Assembly: GCA_913775975.1 (NCBI GenBank)
Contig: CAJYLQ010000003.1
Span: forward strand, 1-39,966
Direction: 5' to 3'
Origin: an uncultured Sphingomonas sp.
GTDB lineage: Bacteria; Pseudomonadota; Alphaproteobacteria; Sphingomonadales; Sphingomonadaceae
DNA: 39,966 nucleotides
In this document: one piece after another, positions 8,480 through 17,599 of the stretch
Layout: each line of letters starts with the position of its first letter
How positions within the stretch are numbered: position 1 is the first letter of the stretch
Program-made: the position numbers and the translations under genes
The notes under the pieces: generated by a model
Seen by the model: the letters and a program-made list of their open reading frames with translations, nothing else
Databases searched by the model: none
What the model was told of the DNA's origin: nothing

Positions 8480-8764
8480 CCCGCCGCCGTAGCCGCACTG
8501 CCCCGCCGGCTCAAGGCGCGGGGGATGGCGCGGCGGCGTTCCCCCGCCGACCGTTGCCGATTCGCCGCGCTTGCCGGCAATTCGGGCGAAATTTCGGCCG
8601 GACCGGCTCCGGCGACATAAATTTCGTTCGCAGCCGGGGACGGGATGAGGTATGCGAGGCGTTAGGCGCAAAAGGTTTCGCGTCTGAAGGCCCTTGGCAC
8701 GTCGTCCGGCGCACGGGTTCTTTGAGAGCATTTTACGGGCGAACCGGGAAGACGAACAGGGCTT
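8480..8764. promoter_or_regulatory. Divergent control region of nrnC and the cold-shock gene
   Basis: Promoters for both directions must lie here. The stretch at about 8575-8635 is locally AT-rich (GAAATTTC, ATAAATTTC) inside a GC-rich window and is the best candidate for the rightward promoter, leaving a leader of over 100 bases before the cold-shock start codon. Long leaders that change shape with temperature are common for csp genes; I see no consensus cold-shock box and cannot model the fold by eye. Confidence 0.4.
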
Positions 8765-9604
<840 letters not shown>

Positions 9605-9624
9605 TCCTGCTGACCTGACGATAT

Positions 9625-9660
9625 GGTCCGCCCGGCAGCCGCCGGGCGGACCCTTTCCCG
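9625..9660 (+). terminator. Intrinsic terminator of the cold-shock gene
   Basis: A perfect 12-bp stem (GGTCCGCCCGGC at 9625-9636 with GCCGGGCGGACC at 9641-9652) closed by the loop AGCC and followed by CTTTCCCGTTT, starting about 20 bases after the stop codon. Strong stem, modest T tail. Confidence 0.8.
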
Positions 9661-9675
9661 TTTCGCGTACCATCG

Positions 9676-9714
9676 AAAGGCCCGGCAGCGCCCATCCGCG
9701 CGGCCGGGCCTTTT
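9676..9714. terminator. Second, tandem terminator hairpin
   Basis: An 11-bp stem (AAAGGCCCGGC at 9676-9686 with GCCGGGCCTTT at 9703-9713), a 16-base loop and TTTT at the right end. Its left side gives TTTC on the other strand, so it could work in both directions. Two terminators in a row suggest a highly transcribed gene upstream. Confidence 0.65.
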
Positions 9715-9817
9715 CGCGTCCGGCGCGGACCGCCGCCGCCGGACACGCCCGCCTGCGCGGCACCGGCGCGTGAAGAGGGGGCCGAGCCCCCGCCCCCATC
9801 TCGACCACGCCTCTCCC

Positions 9818-9983
9818 CTCAAGGGGATCGTTGCGAAACTCCGTCTCTCACGCCCCTCACCCGCCACCCCGGCGAAGGCCGGGATCGAGTTGCAGAACGG
9901 TTCGAGCGACTTACCGACCCCCGACCAACTGGATGTCGGCCTTCGCCGGGATGGCGGAGGGAGTTTTGCAACGATTCCCTCAG
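9818..9983. repeat. Large imperfect inverted repeat (REP/MITE-like element)
   Basis: The left arm (9818-9893) and the reverse complement of the right arm (9926-9983) share, in order, CTCAAGGGGATCGTTGCGAA/CTGAGGGAATCGTTGCAAAA, ACTCC, CCGCCAYCCCGGCGAAGGCC and ATCNAGTTG. The left arm carries an extra 16 or so bases before the CCGCCA block. Each arm also contains a small hairpin of its own (CCCGGC-GAAG-GCCGGG on the left). This two-level symmetry fits an extragenic palindromic element of the kind found in many copies per alphaproteobacterial genome. It holds no transposase. Confidence 0.75.
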
Positions 9984-10316
9984 GGCGTAGCGCATCGTCC
10001 GTACCCCGCCATGAACAGGGCAGCGAGGATTGCCGCCCGTCGGTAACGGCTTAGGCGGCGGCCACATGCCCGGAGACAGCGCCTTCGGAAATGCGGCGGA
10101 TCTCGCTCCGCACAGATTCCTAGCTGTACGGGCGTCCGACGAGAAGGCGCGTCACCGTGGCTCGCGACGCCCCCCTGTTCCAAGGACCATCCAGCCAGGC
10201 AGCAAGGACCGCCACGCGCCGCACGGCGGCGACAGCGAGCCCCGTCGATGTCCTACACCCCCGCTCCCCTGCTAGAACCGTGCAATGCCCCCGGCACCCT
10301 CCCGCCCCGACCCTGT

Positions 10317-10436
10317 CTCAACGTTCGCACGCGCTTGCCCGCGCCTGTCCCCATCAACCTGCTGTATTCGCGACACTTTCGCACGCCTCAACATTCGCCT
10401 GACCCCGCCACAACCCTCAACAGTCTCAACATTCGC
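10317..10436. repeat. Three direct copies of CTCAACRTTCGC
   Basis: Copies at 10317-10328 (CTCAACGTTCGC), 10387-10398 and 10425-10436 (both CTCAACATTCGC), spaced 70 and 38 bases start to start, upstream of the glutaminyl cyclotransferase gene. Twelve-base identity three times in 120 bases is unlikely by chance. It could be a set of regulator-binding sites; the spacing is not a multiple of a helical turn in an obvious way. Confidence 0.5.
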
Positions 10437-10521
10437 GCATCCAACCGCACCCAACCGCATGTCGATGGACCGCCCGACGCCGATGGCTATCGCCCGCATT
10501 TCCCGCCACAAGGGGGGCATG

Positions 10522-11319
10522 ATGCGTCCCGCCTTCGCCCTCGCCCTGCTCGCCACGCTCCCCCTCGCCCTGCCCGCCACCCCCGCGCAGGCTCAGGCCG
10601 CGAGAGCCGCCGCCGCGCCCGCCGTTCCGATCGCCTCGGCGGAGGTCGTCGCGCGCTACCCGCACGATCGCACCGCCTTTACCGAGGGGCTGATCTGGCG
10701 TGACGGCGCGCTGTACGAAAGCGTCGGGCGGGAGGGCGAATCGGACGTTCGCCGGGTCCGGCTGAAGGATGGCGTGGTAGAGCGGCGCGCCGTCATCCCG
10801 CCCGCGCAGTTCGGCGAGGGGCTGGCGGCGTGGGGGCCCGACCTCATCAGCCTGACCTGGCATGACGGCGTCGCGCATCGCTGGACCGCGAAGACGCTGA
10901 AGCGGGTCGGCCAGTCCCGCTACACGGGCGAGGGCTGGGGCCTGACGGCGAACGCCGCGCAGTTGATTCAGTCGAACGGCAGCGCGCAGCTCGTCTTCCG
11001 CGATCCCCGCACGCTGGCCGAACGGCGCCGCATCACCGTCACGCTCGGCGGCCGTCCGCTCGATCAGCTGAACGAGCTGGAATGGGTCGACGGCACGATC
11101 CTCGCCAATGTCTGGCACCAGCCTTGGATCGTTCGCATCGATCCGGCCTCCGGCGCCGTCACGCAGCTGATCGACCTGCGCCCGCTGGTCGCAGAAATCC
11201 GGCCGACCGATCAGGAAGCGGTGCCCAACGGCATCGCGTGGGATGCGAAGGGCCGCCGGCTGTTCGTGACGGGCAAGCTCTGGCCGACGCTGTTCGAGAT
11301 CCGGCTGAAGGATCGCTGA
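10522..11319 (+). CDS. Glutaminyl-peptide cyclotransferase, exported
   Basis: The 265-residue product begins with a signal peptide (ALALLATLPLALPA, cleavage near AQA) and continues as the glutamine cyclotransferase beta-propeller family: the opening YPHDRTAFTEGLIW, then FGEGLA, NELEWVDGTILANVWH and the final EAVPNGIAWDAKGRR are landmarks of this plant/bacterial type of QC. These enzymes turn N-terminal Gln of secreted proteins into pyroglutamate. ATGs at 10519 and 10522 follow the purine-rich AAGGGGGG; the second has the better spacing. A longer in-frame start further left would bury the signal peptide. The next gene follows 51 bases later and may share its transcript. Confidence 0.9.
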   Translation: MRPAFALALLATLPLALPATPAQAQAARAAAAPAVPIASAEVVARYPHDRTAFTEGLIWRDGALYESVGREGESDVRRVRLKDGVVERRAVIPPAQFGEGLAAWGPDLISLTWHDGVAHRWTAKTLKRVGQSRYTGEGWGLTANAAQLIQSNGSAQLVFRDPRTLAERRRITVTLGGRPLDQLNELEWVDGTILANVWHQPWIVRIDPASGAVTQLIDLRPLVAEIRPTDQEAVPNGIAWDAKGRRLFVTGKLWPTLFEIRLKDR

Positions 11320-11370
11320 CGCGTCCCCGCGCGTATCCCCGCACGACGGACAATCCCAGAAAGGCGACCA

Positions 11371-12348
11371 ATGGGCAGGATGATCGACGGCGTCTGGCAC
11401 GCCGGCAAGGTGACCGAGGACAGCAAGGGCGGCGCATTCCGCCGGCAGGATTCGGGCTTTCGCGACTGGGTGACCGCCGATGGCGGGCCGGGCCCGGATG
11501 GCCAGCCCGGCCGCCCCGCCGCGCCCGGCCGCTATCATCTCTATGTCAGCCATGCCTGTCCCTGGGCGCATCGCACGCTCATCATGCGCGCGCTGAAGGG
11601 GCTGGAGGCGATGATCGCCGTGTCCGTCGTAGACCCCGTGATGCTCGACCATGGCTGGACCTTCGCAACTGAGCGCGGCGGGACGGGCGATCCGCTGCAC
11701 GGGTCGGACTATCTGTGGCAGCTCTATGCGCGGGCGCGGCAGGGCTATTCGGGCAAGGTCACGGTGCCCGTCCTCTGGGACACGGAAACCGACACGATCG
11801 TCAGCAACGAATCGTCCGAGATCATCCGCATGATGACCCGCGCATGGGACGCATGCGGCGCCGCGCCCGGCGACTATTATCCCGAACCCCTGCGCGCGGA
11901 GATCGATGCGATCAACGCCATCGTCTACGACCGCGTCAACAACGGCGTCTACAAGTCCGGCTTCGCCACCACGCAGGCCGCCTATGAGGAGGCGGTCGGC
12001 CCGCTGTTCGACACGCTCGACATGCTGGAGGAGCGGCTGGCCGGGCAGGACTGGCTGGTCGGCGACCGGATGACGGAGGCGGACATCCGCCTCTTCACCA
12101 CGCTAGTCCGCTTCGACGCGGTCTATGTCGGCCATTTCAAATGCAACATCCGCCGCATCGTCGATTATCCGGCGCTGGAGGCATTCCTCGAACGGATGCT
12201 CGCCATCCCCGGGATCGGCCGGACGGTGCATCTCGACCATATCAAGACCCACTATTACGCCAGCCATCGTGACCTGAACCCGTGCGGGATCATTCCCGTC
12301 GGGCCGGCCTTGCCATGGGAGGGCCTGACCGCGCGCGGCGCGACCTGA
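11371..12348 (+). CDS. Glutathionyl-hydroquinone reductase (GST Xi class)
   Basis: The 325-residue protein belongs to the Xi-class glutathione transferases (YqjG/ECM4/PcpF). The catalytic cysteine is in SHACPWAHRT (Cys63), and the family blocks PVLWDTETDTIVSNESSEIIR and DWLVGDRMTEADIR are present, with the all-helical C-terminal domain after residue 170. The enzyme removes glutathione from glutathionyl-hydroquinones, resetting quinone adducts; PcpF does this in pentachlorophenol degradation in a related sphingomonad. Whether the native role here is quinone detoxification in general cannot be told. It starts at an ATG 51 bases after the cyclotransferase gene. Length matches the family (about 320). 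Confidence 0.93.
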   Translation: MGRMIDGVWHAGKVTEDSKGGAFRRQDSGFRDWVTADGGPGPDGQPGRPAAPGRYHLYVSHACPWAHRTLIMRALKGLEAMIAVSVVDPVMLDHGWTFATERGGTGDPLHGSDYLWQLYARARQGYSGKVTVPVLWDTETDTIVSNESSEIIRMMTRAWDACGAAPGDYYPEPLRAEIDAINAIVYDRVNNGVYKSGFATTQAAYEEAVGPLFDTLDMLEERLAGQDWLVGDRMTEADIRLFTTLVRFDAVYVGHFKCNIRRIVDYPALEAFLERMLAIPGIGRTVHLDHIKTHYYASHRDLNPCGIIPVGPALPWEGLTARGAT

Positions 12349-12419
12349 CGCGGTGGCGCTGCACGGGAAACGCGGGTACGCTGCATTACGGCTGCACATC
12401 GCATGGCTATCGCCCGGTC

Positions 12420-12791
12420 ATGCCCGTCTTCCGCGCCCGCTACGTCATCGCCGCCCTGCTGCTGTTCATGGTGGAGGCGGCGATCGCGCTGTTCGTCCAT
12501 GACGCGTTCGTTCGCCCGCATGTCGGTGACGCAGTCGCCGTCATGCTCGTCCACTGCGCGCTGCGCGCCGTCACGCGGCTGTCCGCGCCAGTCGCCGCGC
12601 TCTGCGCCTTCGCGATCGCGGTCGGGGTAGAGCTGTCGCAATACGCCCATCTCGTCGATCGGCTGGGACTTGGAGACGAATGGCTGGCGCGCACGATCCT
12701 CGGCACGGGCTTCGACTGGCGGGATTTCGTCGCCTACGCCACCGGCGTGGTCCTGATGCTGCTGCTGGACCGGCAAGCTGGCCGCGCCTGA
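12420..12791 (+). CDS. DUF2809-type small membrane protein
   Basis: The 123-residue product is almost all membrane: about four hydrophobic helices (VIAALLLFMVEAAIALF; VAVMLVHCALRAV; VAALCAFAIAVGVELSQY; FVAYATGVVLMLLLD). The family landmark GVELSQY and the ending FDWRDFVAYATG match DUF2809, which has no known function. I use the ATG at 12420; a longer in-frame start at 12282 would overlap the upstream gene by 67 bases and add a non-membrane stretch. Its stop lies six bases from the stop of the ligase gene on the other strand. Confidence 0.82.
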   Translation: MPVFRARYVIAALLLFMVEAAIALFVHDAFVRPHVGDAVAVMLVHCALRAVTRLSAPVAALCAFAIAVGVELSQYAHLVDRLGLGDEWLARTILGTGFDWRDFVAYATGVVLMLLLDRQAGRA

Positions 12792-12797
12792 TCGCGG

Positions 12798-14393
12798 TCA
12801 GGTCACCAGTCGCTTCAGCGTCTCCAGCCGATCCGCTTCCTCCGCCGGCTTGTCGGTGCGGATGCGCGCGATGCGAGGAAATCGCATCGCGACCCCCGAT
12901 TTGTGCCGGGTCGAGCCGTGAATCGAATCGAACGCGATCTCCAGCACCAGCGACTTTTCCACCTCGCGCACCGGGCCGAATCGGTTGACGGTATGGCCGC
13001 GCACGAAGCGGTCCAGCTGTCGCAACTCCTCGTCGGTGATCCCCGAATAGGCCTTGCCGACCGGCAGCAATTCGCCCTCATCGGTCCAGCAGCCGAAGGT
13101 ATAATCGCTATAATAGCTGGATCGCCGGCCGTTGCCTCGCTGCGCGTACATCATCACGCAGTCGGCGGTCAGCGGATCGCGCTTCCACTTGTACCACAGC
13201 CCCGCCTTGCGTCCGCCGACATAGGGGCTGTCGCGCCGCTTCAGCATGACCCCCTCGATCGCCGCGTCGCGCGCGCCGGCACGAATCGCCTCCAGCTCGG
13301 TGAAGTCGGCCGCTGCGATCGTCTGACTGAGGTCGAAGCGGTCGGGATCCAGCCGGGGCACGAACGCCTCCAGCCGCGCGCGCCGCTCCGTCCACGACAA
13401 AGATCGCAGATCCTCCGCCCCGTCAGCCAGAATATCGTAGAGCCGGACGAAGGCGGGATAGTCGGCCAGCATCTTCGCCGACACGACCTTGCGCCCCAGT
13501 CGCTGCTGCAGCGCGTTGAAGCTGGCCGCCTCCCCGCCCTGCACGTCGCCCTTCACCATCAGCTCGCCATCGACCGCGCCCGGCGTGGAAAAGGCGGCGG
13601 CGACATCCGGGAAGCTGCCCGTCACGTCGTCGCCCGTCCGGCTGTACAGCCGCGTCTGCCCCGCGACATGCACGATCTGGACGCGGATCCCGTCCCATTT
13701 CCACTCGGCGGCATAGTCGGCCAGATCGACGCGCGCGTCCTCCAGCCCGTGCGCCAGCATGAAGGGGCGGAACACGGGGACGTCGGCGGCGGTCGGCTGT
13801 TCGGCCCGCCCCTCCAGCCAGTCGAACAGCGGCGCATAGGGCGGCGGCAGGGTATGCCACAGCTCCTCCAGCAGTTCGACATCGACTCCGAACGCCAGCG
13901 CCAGCGCGACCCGCGCCAGCCGCGCCGATACGCCGATCCGCAGCGCGCCGGTCGCCATCTTCAGCAGCGCGAATCGCTCCTCGGCATCGAGCCGGTCGAG
14001 CATCCGCGCCAGTTCGGCGGGCGCATCCGCCCGGCCCAGATGGCGCAACCGCTCGACCGCGCCGCCAAGCGAGAGCGGCATCGCGTCAGCCCCCTGCCGA
14101 TCATCGATCGTGCCGGGCAGCGGCGCCGGCCACAACAGCGCCACCGTCTCCGCAGTATCGCCGACATAGTCGCGGCTCATGCGGAACAGGACCGGATCGA
14201 CCCGCGCCTCGATCAGCGCGCGAATCAGCGCGGGCTTCACACCCGGCAGGTCCAGCCCCCCGGTCAGCGCCGCCATCGCCCAGCCCCGGTCGGGATCGGA
14301 CGTCGCGCGCAGATAATCCGCGATCAGCTTCAGCTTCGCGTTGCGGCTCCGCGTGTAGATCAGCGAATCGAGGAGCGCGGCGAAAGCGTGCAT
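12798..14393 (-). CDS. ATP-dependent DNA ligase (cisplatin-type, LigB/C-like)
   Basis: The 531-residue protein has an N-terminal DNA-binding domain (1-200), a nucleotidyltransferase domain with motif I EWKWDGIR (Lys232, the residue that becomes adenylated), motif III around VDGELM, motif IV EGVMLKRRDSPY and motif V LWYKWKR, and a C-terminal OB-fold. It joins DNA nicks using ATP, in addition to the NAD-dependent LigA every bacterium has. In many proteobacteria this ligase sits in a fixed set with a metallo-beta-lactamase-fold exonuclease, an Lhr-type helicase and PdeM; none of those is in this window. The start ATG at 14393 gives a normal N-terminus; the longer open frame upstream is not needed. 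Confidence 0.93.
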   Translation of the reverse strand: MHAFAALLDSLIYTRSRNAKLKLIADYLRATSDPDRGWAMAALTGGLDLPGVKPALIRALIEARVDPVLFRMSRDYVGDTAETVALLWPAPLPGTIDDRQGADAMPLSLGGAVERLRHLGRADAPAELARMLDRLDAEERFALLKMATGALRIGVSARLARVALALAFGVDVELLEELWHTLPPPYAPLFDWLEGRAEQPTAADVPVFRPFMLAHGLEDARVDLADYAAEWKWDGIRVQIVHVAGQTRLYSRTGDDVTGSFPDVAAAFSTPGAVDGELMVKGDVQGGEAASFNALQQRLGRKVVSAKMLADYPAFVRLYDILADGAEDLRSLSWTERRARLEAFVPRLDPDRFDLSQTIAAADFTELEAIRAGARDAAIEGVMLKRRDSPYVGGRKAGLWYKWKRDPLTADCVMMYAQRGNGRRSSYYSDYTFGCWTDEGELLPVGKAYSGITDEELRQLDRFVRGHTVNRFGPVREVEKSLVLEIAFDSIHGSTRHKSGVAMRFPRIARIRTDKPAEEADRLETLKRLVT

Positions 14394-14439
14394 CCCGCTA
14401 GAACGCGCGGAGGGCGTGCTGCGGTTCCGGTGCCTAGTC

Positions 14440-15573
14440 TCAGGGTGCGACGATCGCCGCCTCCTGCTGTAACGGCGCCCGAGGCCGGCGGACACGTTGC
14501 AGGAACCAGCGCTCGACGACGTGCCAGCTCAGTACACCCGCAGCCAACGCGCCGGCCATCGACAACAGCACGTAGACCGTAAAGGATGCTTTGCCTCGCA
14601 GGCCAGTCGCCAGCATCTGCTGGATCGGGAAGGCGTACAGGTAAGCGCCATAGGAAAAGTCGCCGTAGCGCGCGGCATGCGGCATTCGAACGGCGTCCGT
14701 AAAGGCGAGGTAGAAGATGCCGTAGGTCAGGACAGGCGGAAACACGCACCGCGTGACAATCGCACGCCATGGATCGGCGATCGGCAGATGCGCGCACAGG
14801 ATCACCAGCGCGATGCCTCCCAGCAGGAGGCGCCGGTCGCGCGGGATATGCTGCCGATACAGATAGGTGGCGGCTCCCAGCATGAACGGCGGCAGCACGT
14901 TGAACCAGAAGTAGGGAAAGCCGATGATCGTCCCGATCCAGCCGCCACCGGGTCGCCGCCCCGTCGCATCCAGCCAGATACGCACCACGATCACCCCGAC
15001 CGTCAGCGCCGGCACGATCCAGCGCCGCTTGAGCAGGCCGCTGACGCCCAGCACCATCACCCCGATATAGCACCAGAATTCATAGCCGATGCTCCAAAGC
15101 GAACCGTTGACCGCCCCACCATTGAAGGCGTCGGACGGCAGAATGTATCCGCGCAGCAGCAGATTGGACGCGATGCCGCCCCATTCAGCAGGCCGGATAT
15201 CGCTGACGGATCGCGATGAGAACGCTGGGACAATTACCAGCGAGCAGAGCAGTACGGCGACCAGATAGCCCGGATAGATGCGCCGCACCCGCCGGGACAG
15301 GAAAGAGCGCCACGAAGCTGCGCGGACGAAACTTAGCACGATCAGGAACCCGCTGATCGCGAAGAACGCCAAGACCGCGAGGTTGCCGCTGTTGTACACG
15401 CCTCCCAGCAGCAGCGAGAGCGGTTCCCGATCCTCACTGTCGGACCAGATGAAAAAGCTGTGCGACCACACCACCAGCATGGCCATGAACAGCCGGATGG
15501 CGTCGAAGTTGTTAGACCGCAGCGCATCCGCCGCGGCTGGTATCAGCAAGGGCGCCTGTTCGCGCTGCGTCAT
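14440..15573 (-). CDS. Membrane O-acyltransferase (acyltransferase family 3)
   Basis: The 377-residue protein has about ten hydrophobic helices and the acyltransferase-3 opening NNFDAIRLFMAMLVVWSH, where His38 is the proposed catalytic base, then an Arg-rich loop (SRRVRRIYPGY). Such proteins move acetyl or other acyl groups onto sugars of LPS O-antigen, exopolysaccharide or peptidoglycan in the outer face of the inner membrane. The start at 15573 is chosen because GGGAG lies five bases upstream (15579-15583); a longer frame to 15849 lacks this. It is divergent from the metallophosphoesterase gene. The sugar target is unknown, with no polysaccharide gene next to it. Confidence 0.88.
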   Translation of the reverse strand: MTQREQAPLLIPAAADALRSNNFDAIRLFMAMLVVWSHSFFIWSDSEDREPLSLLLGGVYNSGNLAVLAFFAISGFLIVLSFVRAASWRSFLSRRVRRIYPGYLVAVLLCSLVIVPAFSSRSVSDIRPAEWGGIASNLLLRGYILPSDAFNGGAVNGSLWSIGYEFWCYIGVMVLGVSGLLKRRWIVPALTVGVIVVRIWLDATGRRPGGGWIGTIIGFPYFWFNVLPPFMLGAATYLYRQHIPRDRRLLLGGIALVILCAHLPIADPWRAIVTRCVFPPVLTYGIFYLAFTDAVRMPHAARYGDFSYGAYLYAFPIQQMLATGLRGKASFTVYVLLSMAGALAAGVLSWHVVERWFLQRVRRPRAPLQQEAAIVAP

Positions 15574-15873
15574 TGTTGCTCCCATCCCGAATGAGGCCAC
15601 CCGGTCGCCATAAGTATGTCGCGTGCAAAGACCGTAAACGTGGCCGTAGGGCTTGGGCGGTTTGGACGCCAACATGATTTCGACGCACTGTCGCGCCGCG
15701 CGATCTTCGGGCCGATGCAATATGCCGTTTGGACGATAGCGAAGGCGGTGCCGTCCCGCCCCTTCCGGCATTGGCGCCAAACCTGATCGTACAACCCGTC
15801 CGACCTCCGAGCGGCCGATTCCATCGCTCGCTGGGTTCGCATCCGACATGTTTCTGGCCTAAGCGCGGCCGCG
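15574..15873. promoter_or_regulatory. Divergent control region with inverted repeats
   Basis: This 300-base gap separates the acyltransferase and metallophosphoesterase genes. It holds GGTTTGGACGCCAA (15659-15672) and its near-exact inverse TTGGCGCCAAACC (15771-15783), 98 bases apart; the latter contains the 10-base palindrome TTGGCGCCAA. A related CCGTTTGGACGA sits between them at about 15725. These could be sites for one regulator of both genes. No clear -35/-10 elements. Confidence 0.35.
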
Positions 15874-16722
15874 ATGTTTCGTCGGTTTGTCCTGTTCGTA
15901 TCGATTGTCGCGCTTATCGTCGCGGCGCTCCTGGCGTTCATGTTCGCGGAGGCACGCCGAGATCCGGTCGTGCGGCGCATGACGATAGCCGCGGCAGGCT
16001 GGCCTGTGGGCGTGCCACCCGTCACGCTGGCGCTGCTCAGCGACATCCACCTCGGTAGCCGCGCAATGAATGTGGGTCGGCTTGAGCGGATCGTCGATCA
16101 GGTGAATGCGCTTCGCCCCGATCTGGTCCTGCTCGACGGTGATTTCGTCGAGGGCGTCGATCCCGTCGCCGGGACGGCCTCTGCCATGCAGTTGACGGCA
16201 CCGCTCTCACGTCTCCACGCGCGACTGGGCGTAGTCGCCGTGCTGGGCAACCACGACCATGCCTCGGCGCCCGGGGCCGTGACGCGGGCGTTGCGCGCCG
16301 CGGGGATTACCGTGCTGACCAATTGGGCAACACGGCGCGGGCCGCTGACCGTTGTCGGGATCGACGACGCGGTGACGGGCCACGCGATACCGGCTCCCGC
16401 TCAGGACGCGGCGCGCCTGCTGGGCGGCGTACCCGTGACTATCAGCCATGCGCCGGAAGTTCTGCCCTTGCTGCGCAAGGGCTCGGCCCCGCTACTGCTG
16501 CTCGGACATACGCATTGCGGGCAGATCATGGTGCCGGGCGGTAGCCGCCTGACGCGCTATATCAACGAGGGCGAGCCGCTGTACGACCCACGCTACCGTT
16601 GCGGCGTGACCCGTGATCCGGGGAGGATCAGCATCGTCACCGCCGGGCTGGGCACCAGCCGCGTGCCGATGCGGTTTCGTGCCCCGCCCGATATGTGGCT
16701 GTTGACCCTGCGGGGCCGGTGA
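15874..16722 (+). CDS. Membrane-anchored metallophosphoesterase
   Basis: The 282-residue protein starts with one membrane helix (residues about 5-25) and then shows the full calcineurin-like metal-binding set: LLSDIHLGS (Asp57, His59), LLDGDFVEG (Asp90), LGNHDHAS (Asn126, His127), ISHAPEV and GHTHCGQI. All ligands of the two-metal centre are present. The layout matches the YaeI-type branch of phosphodiesterases, which lie on the periplasmic or cytoplasmic face of the inner membrane; substrates proposed for this branch include UDP-diacylglucosamine (LpxH2/LpxI relatives) and wall intermediates, and sequence alone does not decide. The SD is weak. It ends 16 bases from the stop of the DUF1328 gene on the other strand. 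Confidence 0.87.
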   Translation: MFRRFVLFVSIVALIVAALLAFMFAEARRDPVVRRMTIAAAGWPVGVPPVTLALLSDIHLGSRAMNVGRLERIVDQVNALRPDLVLLDGDFVEGVDPVAGTASAMQLTAPLSRLHARLGVVAVLGNHDHASAPGAVTRALRAAGITVLTNWATRRGPLTVVGIDDAVTGHAIPAPAQDAARLLGGVPVTISHAPEVLPLLRKGSAPLLLLGHTHCGQIMVPGGSRLTRYINEGEPLYDPRYRCGVTRDPGRISIVTAGLGTSRVPMRFRAPPDMWLLTLRGR

Positions 16723-16738
16723 GCCCCGCAAGTGTCGA

Positions 16739-16924
16739 TCAATCCACCGCGTCTTTCACTGCCTTTCCCGCGACCACTCCCAGCACGAGGAAGATCAGGA
16801 ACAACGCCAGCGCGATGAAGAACAGGATCTTGGCGATGCCGACAAAGGCACCGCCGATTCCGCCGAACCCCAATGCGCCGAGCACCAGCCCGGCCACGAG
16901 GAAGATCAGCGCGAGCTTGAGCAT
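16739..16924 (-). CDS. DUF1328 (YtjA-type) small membrane protein
   Basis: The 61-residue product is two hydrophobic helices separated by a Gly-rich turn ([16 protein letters not shown]), with a short charged tail (GKAVKDAVD). This is the DUF1328/YtjA family of tiny inner-membrane proteins, often stress-induced, function unknown. It follows dps by 11 bases on the same strand, so the two are very likely one transcript, in keeping with a stress role. Confidence 0.88.
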   Translation of the reverse strand: MLKLALIFLVAGLVLGALGFGGIGGAFVGIAKILFFIALALFLIFLVLGVVAGKAVKDAVD

Positions 16925-16935
16925 GTCGGCCTCCC

Positions 16936-17427
16936 TCAGCTCTTGCGGCTCGCTTCGAACAGGAACCAGGCGCGCTCCTCGGCCTGATCGATCCAGTCGT
17001 CGGCCAGGCTGGACGTTGCGGTATCGTTGGATTCCTCGGCACGCTCGCGAGCCTCGCGCAGCGCCTCGACCAGCTTCAGATTGTCCTCGCGCAGTTCCGC
17101 CAGCATTTCGTGCGGGGGCACGAAGTCGCGGTCGTTGTCACTGATCTGCTGACGGCGGCCGATATCGCCGATCGAGCGCAGCGTGGTGTGGCCGGTCTTG
17201 CGCACCCGCTCCGCGATCGCATCCGTCACGCCCAGGATCTGGGTGGCCTGGTCGTCGAGCATCAGGTGATAGTCGCGGAAGTGCGGGCCCGATACGTGCC
17301 AGTGGAAATTCTTCGTCTTGATGTACAGGGCATAGCAATCGGCCAGCGCGACGTTCATCGCATCGGCGACGCTGCGCATGTCGTTGCGATTGAGGTCGGT
17401 GGGCGTCGACAGGGCGGGATTGGTCAT
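16936..17427 (-). CDS. dps: Dps-type ferritin-like DNA-protection protein
   Basis: The 163-residue protein is a Dps family member: [24 protein letters not shown] carries, within this block, the ferroxidase-site residues His42, His54 and Asp58, and the rest forms the four-helix bundle ([29 protein letters not shown]). Dps dodecamers oxidise iron with hydrogen peroxide, store it and shield DNA in starvation. The N-terminus is short with no Lys-rich DNA-binding tail, so DNA binding may be weak. Start 17427 is supported by GGAG seven bases upstream; a longer frame to 17649 is an artefact. It pairs with the DUF1328 gene downstream. Confidence 0.93.
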   Translation of the reverse strand: MTNPALSTPTDLNRNDMRSVADAMNVALADCYALYIKTKNFHWHVSGPHFRDYHLMLDDQATQILGVTDAIAERVRKTGHTTLRSIGDIGRRQQISDNDRDFVPPHEMLAELREDNLKLVEALREARERAEESNDTATSSLADDWIDQAEERAWFLFEASRKS

Positions 17428-17599
17428 CGGATACTCCGCTTTCAGGCTGATAGGGGTTCGGATGCGAAACGACCGGATGGCGGAAACGCTCCGCCGATGC
17501 CAGCGGTTGACTTCGGGCGCGCGATACGTCATGCGGCGCCCTTGATCGAGCGGGGGCCTCGCGGCCGGCCGCTCTCTTTCTTTTTCAGGAACAGGGCTC

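Larger units (their letters stand above)
9715..10518. other. Non-coding island of about 0.8 kb
   Basis: No frame here has a ribosome site, a recognisable motif or the codon bias of its neighbours. The island holds the large inverted repeat at 9818-9983 and three copies of a 12-base direct repeat between 10317 and 10436, described separately. The stretch 9990-10310 shows nothing I can name. This is the least gene-dense part of the window. Confidence 0.6.

Noticed and set aside
9715..10500. Several 60-150 codon frames in the non-coding island
   Set aside because: They run through the inverted repeat or through Pro/Arg-rich nonsense and none has a ribosome site with a matching start.
17505..17530. 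TTGACT upstream of rpmG as a -35 box
   Set aside because: No acceptable -10 element appears 16-18 bases further on, so I did not list a promoter.
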